Source: Bicyclus anynana
Taxonomy: Eukaryota > Arthropoda > Insecta > Lepidoptera > Nymphalidae
Reading direction: 5' to 3'
DNA: 64,000 nucleotides
Assembly (NCBI RefSeq): GCF_947172395.1
Contig: NC_069090.1
Coordinates: forward strand, 11,228,226-11,292,225
In this document: positions 60,001 through 64,000 of the stretch, in pieces
Position numbering within the stretch: the stretch's first letter is position 1
Layout: each line of letters opens with the position of its first letter
Translations under genes and position numbers: made by a program
The notes under the pieces: model-generated
What the model was told of the DNA's origin: nothing
The model's database searches: none
What the model saw: the letters and a program-made list of their open reading frames with translations, nothing else

Positions 60001-62286
60001 TTATGGAGTTTGGAACGTAGTCGCTTTGGGAGGTAGCAGGTTTTAAGGATCCAGACCCCCAACCGTCTAAGTATCTATAAAGTGTAATTTTTTAATGTTT
60101 TCCTCTGGCATAATATGGGACAGCCATGTTTTTTCTTTTTTTTTTTCAATGTTTGTTACCTTATAACTTCGTCATTTATTAATCAATTTTAATAATTCTT
60201 TTTTTGTTTGGAAGAGTATTACTACTTCCAGATTGGTCCCATTTCATTTTCATGAAACTAGGATTAGTATTTTCGTGTTAAAATCAAAATAATTCAAATA
60301 TGTCTTTGAAGTCGGTTCCATTTTTATCTCAAAAAGATTATTTGATTTGGCAATGTTGGATATTTCATCGTTACATTTTGGAAAGTTAATTTTCCCGATT
60401 GGCTTTTTATTCAAGTCTCGCAAGCTGTTGATACCGGTCCAATATTGAACGTTCTTTATTCCATAAGCCCCGGGTTTTTATCTGGCAGAACGCCAGACTA
60501 AAAGTGAAACACTTTTAAGCCATAAACCGTCCGGCGAAGTTCGAGCATCACTTCATCTTTGTGGTGGACACAAACACGGGTTTTTTTTTTCAACACATGA
60601 AACCTTTATAAAAAAACAAAGTCGAGTTAGTTATACCAGAAAGGTTGAACGGATTTGGATGAAATTTGGCACAGGGCTAGATTATAGTCTGAAATACATT
60701 GACCTCTTATAATACAAGGACGCACAATCATGTAGAAAATTTCACTTAAAAACTGGCCAATTTTGCTTTGACAGTTTTAAAATTATTGGTAAATAAAAAT
60801 TTTACCTAACGGCCTTTAAATATAGTCCAATATTCAATAAAATCCCAAATTCAGAGCTAATTCAACCTTAAGAATTGAGTTTAAGGTTGAATTTGCAAAT
60901 GCAACTACTTGAATTGAGTGCTAAGAATGTTTGGCACTCATTGAGTGGGGACGTTTTTTGGTCGCTGATTGTGCATCCACTTTTTAATAGGAAATAGCAC
61001 ATAGTTATTAGGCAACTTTTTATTCCTATATTTTTAATCATAAGCTTTATCATTATTTCATGTGGAAACATCACGTTAGTTTAATAATAAAAAACCACAT
61101 GAAACTTGTTTTTTTTTTGCAGACAAAACAAGGCAAAACTTTAACTGAACTAATAAATTTATTATTAAAAAAAAATAATCTCTAAAGTCGCTTAAAATGC
61201 ACCCTGAATGTAATTTTACTCTTTGTGTATAAGGAAATGATACGCAAAAAGTTGATATTTGCGTGTCAACTACATGATTTATCACTTGTGTACCGTAGCT
61301 CGCTAGTTGATCTTGATGTGTAAGTCAGTGTCAAGGACTATAAATCAACGATAACACTCTAGTAGGTACACCTAGCGTGCGAGAACGACATAATATCTCG
61401 TCATGAGAAAAATACATTGTCGACCAATAGCGGTTGAACGAAATTTCTCCCTCTTTCGAAGCGATGGGAGGATACGAGAGAGCGATATTTTACGCCGACG
61501 CTATTGGTCGACATGTCTATTACTCATGACGAGATATCTCGTGGCGCGAATATTAGACCTAGAGGGTGTAAATCTAACGACGCAGCTACTAGGCGTTTTC
61601 AGCTATGACGGCCTCCGGAGCGCAGTGGTATGCGCGGTAGTTTTACAAAACGGAGGTCCTGGGTTCGATTCCCAAGTCGATTGAGGTTTTCTATATTAGT
61701 CCAGGTCTGGCTGGTGGGAGGCTTCGGCTGTGGCTAGTTACCGGCAAAGACGTACCACCAAGCGATTTAGCGTACCGGTACGATGTCGTGTAGAAACCGA
61801 AATTTTCATCCTACGCCTAACAAATTAGCTCGCTTCCATCTTAGGTTGCATCATGACTTACCATCAGTTGAGATTGCAGTCAAGGGCTAACTTGTAAAGA
61901 AAAATAGCCCAGATGTCATATCACCTCTCCCTTCAATTCAGAGGGTAAAGGTTCGAATCCGGTGCCGGGCATACTGTGTCGGAAACAGTGAAGGAAAAAC
62001 ATCGTGAGGAAACCTGCATACTTGAGAATTTTCTTAATTCTCTACGTGTGTAAAGTCTGCCAATCCGCATTGAGCCTGCGTGGTGGACTTGCTAGCGTAA
62101 CCCCTCTCATTCTGAGGAGACACGTGCTCAACAGTGAGCCGAATATAGGTTGTTAATGATGATGATGATGATTAAAATGTTTAAATGTTGCCCACAGGTT
62201 CTATGACGAATGCAAAAGGAGGTACAACATCAAACTATGGAAAACATTCACGGACTGCTTCAACTGCTTACCAGTGGCTGCGATAG
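47965..62286 (+). CDS. Pp1alpha-96A: Serine/threonine protein phosphatase PP1 catalytic subunit, 5' part
   Basis: PP1 removes phosphate from Ser/Thr using two metal ions and is targeted by many regulatory subunits. Coding exons 47965-48025, 48179-48310, 51581-51797 and 62198-62286 join as 499 nt, residues 1-166 plus one base; about half of a family-typical 325-330 residues lies beyond the window. Visible signatures: GDIHG (metal ligands D66 and H68), GDYVDRG (D94, R98) and RGNHE (N126, H127). The N-terminus MADRDTDELNIDN... and [12 protein letters not shown] match insect Pp1alpha-96A as I recall it. The 87B type begins MGDVMNID, and the flw/beta type has MRSCRTGKQVQM and LIICGDIHGQYTD instead. 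No frame damage or missing key residue. The start has context TCCGATGG. Confidence 0.95.
48026..48178. other. PP1 intron 1
   Basis: A compact 153-base intron with a good TTTGGTTTTCAG acceptor. Confidence 0.85.
48179..48310 (+). CDS. Pp1alpha-96A: PP1 exon 2
   Basis: 132 nt; [40 protein letters not shown], LKICG. Donor TGC G|GTGAGT splits the glycine of GDIHG. Confidence 0.95.
48311..48729. other. PP1 intron 2, 5' part
   Basis: No element recognised. Confidence 0.4.
48730..49012 (-). repeat. tRNA-derived SINE, family A
   Basis: Inverted, TATCAACCCATATTCGGCTC to GGGCTATCACGGCTC, with a small deletion near 48838 (GCAGACTGCAGTGTGCAGG). Confidence 0.85.
49013..49870. other. PP1 intron 2; unrecognised, compositionally distinct
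   Basis: Less AT-rich and free of the repeat families common elsewhere. A local duplication AATGCCT.AAAATC.GGCTGCTCAGAG / AATGCCTTAAATCCAGCCGCCCAGAG lies at 49438-49507, and a TCATGTCATG run at 49791-49815. No frame with coding character. Confidence 0.35.
49871..49995. repeat. Small TIR element
   Basis: TCAGATAGCATGGGTATGGT-GACAG (49871-49895) pairs with CTGTCACCCACACCATGCTA-TCTGA (49972-49995) with a few mismatches and an indel. 125 bases in all, one copy in the window. Confidence 0.65.
49996..51241. other. PP1 intron 2; no gene seen
   Basis: No recognised repeat. Contains a GGGGGGGCAACTAACC word (50127-50142). Confidence 0.35.
51242..51347 (+). repeat. Dispersed element, family R, with short GGGGTAG tract (copy 3)
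   Basis: AGGGGTAGGGGTAGAGGGTA-GGGGTAG (51242-51268) is followed by TTTTCACGCGGACGAAGTCG-CGGGCGGCCGCTAGTATTAG. The G-rich tract sits just inside the CGCGGACG end, as at 58786. Confidence 0.75.
51581..51797 (+). CDS. Pp1alpha-96A: PP1 exon 3
   Basis: 217 nt. [72 protein letters not shown]. Acceptor TTCGCAG, donor GG|GTAAGT. All metal ligands of the first half of the active site lie here. Confidence 0.97.
51946..52208 (-). repeat. tRNA-derived SINE, family B
   Basis: TTCTTCACAAGACTACAATC, ATCCACACCCCTTTCGGTTT, CTAGCCACGGCCAAAGCC and the head CATACCACTACGCTATTAT. Several small deletions; the B box has decayed to GGGGATTAAACCC. Confidence 0.85.
52209..52720. other. PP1 intron 3; no gene seen
   Basis: A local repeat TATTATACTATGTATA / GCGCTATTATACTATATATA at 52205-52262 is the only structure. 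Confidence 0.35.
52721..52943 (-). repeat. tRNA-derived SINE, family A (tail side missing)
   Basis: Begins GTCCAATGCGGATTGGCAG, ends GGGCTATCACGGC. On the minus strand the head is complete and the 3' third is absent. Confidence 0.85.
53175..53482 (-). repeat. tRNA-derived SINE, family A (full length)
   Basis: CGTCATCAACCCATATTCGG to GGGCTATCACTGCTC, among the least diverged copies (B box GGATTCGAACCC intact). Confidence 0.9.
53489..53536. repeat. Perfect 22-bp-arm hairpin
   Basis: Arms 53489-53510 (TAAATTTATTGCTCAGTGTA-AT) and 53515-53536 are exact complements with a four-base loop AGTA. It begins six bases after the SINE head end. Confidence 0.9.
53572..53700 (+). repeat. Dispersed element, family T
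   Basis: CGCCCTGCGGTTTCACGCCC, TTCCCATGGGAATACAGG, then TTCAGTAGATCCAGTGAATAG. Internally shortened. Confidence 0.6.
53735..53879 (-). mobile_element. hAT-like MITE, family H1 (copy 2, inverted)
   Basis: Starts CAGTGGCTTGCTTTTGG and ends TGTATGAAGTGCACGCCACT-A; AGGGTATGCACTA matches TAGTGCATACCCT in copy 3. Flanks ATAAAATA (53727-53734) and ATAGAATA (53880-53887) match at 7 of 8. Confidence 0.75.
53888..54224. other. PP1 intron 3; no feature
   Basis: Nothing recognised. Confidence 0.35.
54225..54375 (+). repeat. Dispersed element, family T
   Basis: GGTTTCGCCCGCCGTAGTAC, CGTTCCCGTAGGAATACGG, GAGATAAAATAGATTCC, CTAGCTTTCTATTAGTAAAAC and AATAGATCCAGAGATTACC. Confidence 0.65.
54410..54690 (+). 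mobile_element. RTE-type LINE 3' fragment (longest frame)
   Basis: An open frame 54436-54648 reads RRLKVTQQAMEQDMLGVSLR, DRNRNEEIRRRTKVTDIAQR, VAKLKWQWAGHIVRRGDGRW, GPKVLE: the C-terminal tail of an RTE-clade ORF2, downstream of the RT domain, which is absent. The nucleotide homology continues through GCGCAGTGTTGGTCGACC and is cut short before the usual ATG tail. Confidence 0.85.
54753..54870 (+). mobile_element. hAT-like MITE, family H1 (copy 3)
   Basis: Starts TGGTGGCGTACACTTCATAT, ends AACATTATGCACGCCACTG. ATAACATA occurs exactly on both sides (54745-54752, 54871-54878), a perfect 8-base target duplication. Confidence 0.85.
54879..55792. other. PP1 intron 3; no gene seen
   Basis: CTCCGTTTCTTGGCTCCGCTGCTTGGCTCCGCTTAGC near 55346-55390 is a short direct repeat (TTGGCTCCGCT). 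Otherwise nothing recognised. Confidence 0.35.
55793..56110. repeat. TIR element, uninterrupted relative of 33040-33561
   Basis: TTTTATAACTATTAGATATG to CATATCTATAGTATAAAAT. It shares the flanking text of the other copy, with a different 130-base AT-rich centre and no M6 insertion. Confidence 0.75.
56111..56549. other. PP1 intron 3; no feature
   Basis: AAAGCGCGGACAGACTGACATGGCG (56224-56248) and AAGGGTTCCTTGTTGCC belong to a common element end, not further classified. Confidence 0.35.
56550..56730 (+). repeat. Dispersed element, family T
   Basis: TAGTAGACGCCACGCGTAGTT, TCCGTTCCCGTGGGAATTTG, GGGATAAAATATAGCTTATG, TACATCCAGAGATAACCTGC and TTTATAATTTTAG. Confidence 0.7.
56731..57525. other. 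PP1 intron 3; no gene seen
   Basis: GCGACTGGCAGCGTG..GTATACGCTGCCA (56979-57010) holds inverted CTGGCAGCGT and ACGCTGCCA. The open frame 57170-57379 lacks recognisable protein features. Confidence 0.35.
57526..57823 (+). repeat. tRNA-derived SINE, family A (full length)
   Basis: CGTGATAGCCCAGTGGATAT, GGGTTCGAATCCGGTACGGG, then the standard body through CTCATTCTGAGAGGAG to AGCCGTATATAGGTTGATAA. A and B boxes are both intact. Confidence 0.92.
57960..58140 (-). repeat. Dispersed element, family T (inverted)
   Basis: ATACTTCTATACTAATATTATAAAG is followed by three TTTGTAAG units, then GGAACTACTAGTCCGATTTC, AATTCTTTCACCAGTAGAATGC and GGAGTGCTATAGGCTATATTT. Confidence 0.65.
58141..58557. other. 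PP1 intron 3; no feature
   Basis: AT-rich, nothing recognised. Confidence 0.35.
58558..58725 (+). repeat. Dispersed element, family T
   Basis: GACGCCCGGCGCTTTCATTG, AGTTCCCGTTCCCGTGTGAA, AACGTAGCTTTCTATTGG, AATCGGTCCAGTAGATCCAG and a TTATATTATTAGCATAGAAG end. Confidence 0.7.
58741..59247 (+). repeat. Family R element carrying an expanded GGGTAG minisatellite
   Basis: From about 58786 to 59206 the sequence is almost wholly GGGTAGGGGTAG-like 5-12-base units with C or A substitutions (GGTACGGG, GGATAGGGAAG, GGGTTGGGGTAGTGG). It is bounded on the left by CTCGAAGGACTGGACTGATT (element text) and on the right by TTTACGCGGACGAAGTCGCG-GGCGTCCGCTAGT. The open frames on the minus strand, giving proline-tyrosine repeats, are by-products. 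It is not the TTAGG telomere repeat of insects. Confidence 0.85.
59248..59937. other. PP1 intron 3; no gene seen
   Basis: CTCACTGAGGTCGTACTGTACG and GGCGTATCGGGTCCACGTCC-AGGGTGGCAGG (59515-59570), with GGGCCCCATG and CGGGCCTCAGATAGCGTAGC (59696-59758), look like another decayed CAGTGGCGTA-type element. Boundaries are not resolved. Confidence 0.35.
59938..60125 (+). repeat. Interspersed repeat pair (copy 2)
   Basis: TATAAAAGCTGAAAGTTTGT-CAGCTCATGCTCCTACCATA, GATTATGGAGTTTGGAACG, GCAGGTTTTAAGGATCCAGACC, CAACCGTC and CTCTGGCATAATATGG. It matches 16857-17010 in order. Confidence 0.6.
60139..60330 (+). repeat. Element of family M4 (partial)
   Basis: TCAATGTTTGTTACCTTATAAC, TTTTAATAATTCTTTTTTTG, CCAGATTGGTCCCATTTCAT and TTTGAAGTCGGTTCC, the same order as 23832-24172 but without the left TAACCGACTTC end. 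Confidence 0.65.
60331..60710. other. PP1 intron 3; element fragments
   Basis: AAGTCGAGTTAGTTATACCAGAAAGGTTGAACGGATTTGGATG-AAATTTGGCA (60622-60672) is a typical dispersed-element inner end. CCGTCCGGCGAAGTTCGAGCATCACTTC is unclassified. Confidence 0.4.
60711..60991 (-). repeat. MITE, family M6 (free copy, inverted)
   Basis: GACCTCTTATAATACAAGGA-CGCACAATCA to TGATTGTGCATCCACTTTTTA-ATAGG; the whole 281 bases align in reverse complement with the nested copy at 33154-33450. GAAATA lies on both sides (60701-60706 and 60991-60996), a possible target duplication. Confidence 0.85.
60992..61392. other. PP1 intron 3; no feature
   Basis: Nothing recognised. Confidence 0.35.
61393..61536. repeat. MITE with arms of about 38 bp
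   Basis: ATATCTCGTCATGAGAAAAA-TACATTGTCGACCAATAGCG pairs with CGCTATTGGTCGACATGTCT-ATTACTCATGACGAGATAT with few mismatches. The centre holds CTCCCTCTTTCGAAGCGATGGGAGG. One copy in the window. Confidence 0.8.
61607..61900 (+). repeat. tRNA-derived SINE, family B (full length)
   Basis: GACGGCCTCCGGAGCGCAGT-GGTATGCGCGG, B box GGGTTCGATTCCC, then CCAGGTCTGGCTGGTGGGAG, GTACCGGTACGATGTCGTG, and the 3' end AGTCAAGGGCTAACTTGTAAAG. Confidence 0.9.
61906..62173 (+). repeat. tRNA-derived SINE, family A (internal deletion)
   Basis: AATAGCCCAGATGTCATATC, GGTTCGAATCCGGTGCCGGG, a jump from GGGCATA to CTGTGTCGGAAACAGTGAAGG, then the body to TTGTTAATGATGATGATGATG. Its tail ends about 25 bases before the PP1 exon 4 acceptor. 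Confidence 0.85.
62198..62286 (+). CDS. Pp1alpha-96A: PP1 exon 4 (last exon in window)
   Basis: 89 nt. FYDECKRRYNIKLWKTFTDC, FNCLPVAAI, donor ATA G|GTGAGT. The acceptor TTGCCCACAG has only a short pyrimidine tract because a SINE tail lies directly upstream. Skipping this 89-nt exon would shift the frame. Confidence 0.95.
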
Positions 62287-62321
62287 GTGAGTAGAATTTT
62301 TGCTAATTTATTACCCTAGCA

Positions 62322-62445
62322 GATGCCCGCGGTTTCACCAGCGTAGTTCGCGTTCTCGTGGGAATATGGGGATAAAATACAGCCTATAACACTCGCTAAT
62401 AACGTGGCTTCAAAATCGCTTCACTAGAGTCGAGAGTCACTTAAA
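62322..62445 (+). repeat. Dispersed element, family T
   Basis: TAGCAGATGCCCGCGGTTTC, ACCAGCGTAGTTCGCGTTCTC, GGGAATATGGGGATAAAATAC and CACTCGCTAATAACGTGGCTTC. Starts 35 bases after exon 4. Confidence 0.7.
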
Positions 62446-62589
62446 ATCTAAACAAATATATATAGGAAGAAGGTTTGTTCTTCGACAAAATTGTCTGAAT
62501 TGCTTCTTCAGTTTAAATTAAGGGTTCTCAAAAATGTAGGCAATAGGCATATCAATTTGCATTAAATTTATCGTCAATTATCATGACGT

Positions 62590-62690
62590 CACAGGGTTTC
62601 CCGTTCCCGGGGGCATACGGGGATGAAATATAACGCTCCAAAGGTTGCCCAAAGTTGTACACAAGAACCTCAAAAACTTTACCTTTTTTA
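62590..62690 (+). repeat. Dispersed element, family T (fragment)
   Basis: ACAGGGTTTCCCGTTCCCGG-GGGCATACGGGGATGAAATA, then AAAAACTTTACC. It is interrupted by the family B SINE that follows. Confidence 0.6.
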
Positions 62691-63008
62691 TCCTTTACAA
62701 GTTAGCCCTTGACTACAATCTCACCTGATGGTAAGTGATGATGCAGTCTAAGTTGGAAGCGTGCTAACTTGTTAGGAGGAGGATGAAAATCCACACCCCA
62801 TTGGGTTTCTACACGACATCGTACCGGAACGCTAAGACGCTTGGCGGTACGTCTTAGCCGGTAGGGTGGTAACTAGCCACGGCCGAAGCCTCCCACCAGC
62901 CAGACCTGGACAAATTAAGAAAATCTCAATCTGCCCAGCCGGGGATCGAACCCAGGACCTCCGTTTTGTAAATCCACCCGCGCATACCACTGCGCCACGG
63001 AGGCTGTC
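62690..63008 (-). repeat. tRNA-derived SINE, family B (full length, inverted)
   Basis: TTATCCTTTACAAGTTAGCCC to CACTGCGCCACGGAGGCTGTC. On the minus strand the head carries GGCGCAGTGGTATGCGC and the B box GGGTTCGATCCCC. It appears inserted within a family T copy, whose end TATAATATTAGTATAGAT resumes at 63025-63042. Confidence 0.92.
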
Positions 63009-63274
63009 AAAATATAACCTCTTTATAATATTAGTATAGATAAGCTATACTAATATTATAACTCAATCATAAGTCGATCTTATTAAATACTCATGTTTAT
63101 AGTTTCTTCTGTAATATCCATTCTCGGAAAGCGCTTTCCATCGTAAATAGGCCTTACAGGAAATTGTTATGGATGTATTCTAAGCTTCTAACCTTTCTTA
63201 ACTTTCACCTAACAAGTTTTAGTTGCATGCCGCATAATAGCTGCATTATTTAATTTAAAAAAAAATCGATGTTC
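63009..63274. other. PP1 intron 4; no gene seen
   Basis: AATATTAGTATAGATAAGCT-ATACTAATATT (63028-63058) is a palindrome made of two family ends head to head. Nothing else. Confidence 0.5.
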
Positions 63275-63445
63275 ATTCGGCTCACTATTGAGCACGAGTC
63301 TCCTCTCAGAATGAGAGTGGTTAGGTATTACCACCACACTGATCTAATGCGGATTGGCAGACTTCACGCACGCAAAAAATTAAGAAAATTCTCAGGTATG
63401 CCGGTTACCTCACGATGTTTTTCCTTCACCGTTTGAGACGCATGT
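63275..63445 (-). repeat. tRNA-derived SINE, family A (head missing)
   Basis: GTTCATTCGGCTCACTATTG, CTCTCAGAATGAGAG, ATGCGGATTGGCAGACTTC and CCTTCACCGTTTGAGACGC. The tRNA-like part is absent. Confidence 0.85.
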
Positions 63446-63723
63446 TTTTTTTTGACTATGCAAATATGTAATTCCTATATTATTATAGCTTATCAAATTA
63501 CTTTTTATATACTTGAGTGAAGATTGTGATTTACATAAAACGCATTATTTTATTCGCAAGGTCTCGGAAGTGACCTACATATTAACATATTATCGAAACA
63601 TAAAGGCGTCATTACTTCCGCCATTCGGTGACCAATTTGCCGCTTAACTGAGCGTGAATTAACATTACTGCCTGAAGCTTCTGTTTGAGGTAAATGATGT
63701 ATCTGTTACCGTTATTGTCAGCC
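63446..63723. other. PP1 intron 4; no feature
   Basis: Nothing recognised. Confidence 0.35.
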
Positions 63724-63783
63724 TGATCGTGTGTTGGTCACGATGTGCATGACATCATGCCGATCGCGACCAACACACGATCA
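63724..63783. repeat. 29-bp-arm near-palindrome
   Basis: Arms 63724-63752 and 63755-63783 pair at 26 of 29 positions (outer 16 perfect, TGATCGTGTGTTGGTC) with only two bases between. Flanked by a direct repeat: GTATCTGTTACCGTTATTGT (63699) and GTATCTGTTAGGTACCGTTA (63785). Confidence 0.85.
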
Positions 63784-63894
63784 AGTATCTGTTAGGTACC
63801 GTTAATGTAAGCCACTGACGATCAAGTAATCTCAGTAGGTAAATCATGCCTGCAGCGCTAACGGCTTAACAGCCAATAAAACTGAACACCTGTC

Positions 63895-64000
63895 CAAAAT
63901 ATTTTATCGTAATTAGATGAAAATTCATACAGTTTTAGCTTCCTTACATTAAATGTGACATTTTTTAATAAATAAACTATAAGCATAAATGCACAAATAA
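63895..64000 (-). repeat. Interspersed repeat, family M3 (copy 3, cut by window end)
   Basis: ATTTTATCGTAATTAGATGA-AAATTCATACAGTTT matches 4043-4078. It ends AAATGCACAAATAA at the window edge, where the 4033 copy continues CAAAGATATTAG. Confidence 0.6.

Noticed and set aside
61607..61680. Second tRNA-like sequence with GGTTCGATTCC
   Set aside because: It is the head of the family B SINE, with the same 3' body in several other copies.

Overview
The window is AT-rich animal nuclear DNA with GT-AG introns, densely packed with transposon debris. Three tRNA-derived SINE families, RTE-type LINE 3' ends with TGATGATG tails and many short terminal-inverted-repeat elements point to a lepidopteran (moth or butterfly). 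The species cannot be named from the sequence. I recognise three genes, all on the + strand and all intron-rich; nearly every other open frame here is chance or repeat-derived.

Layout. (1) 1-31401: the 3' part of a BICD family-like cargo adapter gene (Bicdr), with seven exons from 6839 to 31401. The N-terminal exons lie left of the window. Its 12.1-kb intron (10558-22659) and the others hold most of the SINEs and MITEs. (2) 31402-38873: an intergenic stretch built largely of hairpin and inverted-repeat elements. (3) 38892-46719: an outer dynein arm docking complex gene of the CCDC63/CCDC114 (ODAD1) family, eleven recognised exons and about 522 residues, possibly with a further upstream exon. 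(4) 46720-47964: a short intergenic segment with the probable promoter of the next gene. (5) 47965-62286: the first four coding exons of a protein phosphatase 1 catalytic subunit closest to insect Pp1alpha-96A. The gene runs off the right edge.

The genes do not form a pathway. Bicdr is a coiled-coil dynein/Rab transport adapter, the docking protein anchors axonemal dynein in motile cilia or sperm flagella, and PP1 is a general phosphatase.

Most notable structures: a tandem array of decayed copies of docking-protein exon 2 inside the following intron (39600-40620), with an alternating long/short higher-order period; a short PP1 exon bracketed by inverted pairs of two different SINE families; docking-protein exons 4-5 bracketed by inverted hAT-like repeats; several hAT-like MITEs with readable 8-bp target duplications; a nearly perfect 86-bp-arm hairpin at 35274-35523; and a GGGTAG-type minisatellite that has expanded inside a dispersed element. 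No complete autonomous transposon, CRISPR array or clear functional tRNA was seen. All coordinates and matches were read by eye; no alignment or database search was run.
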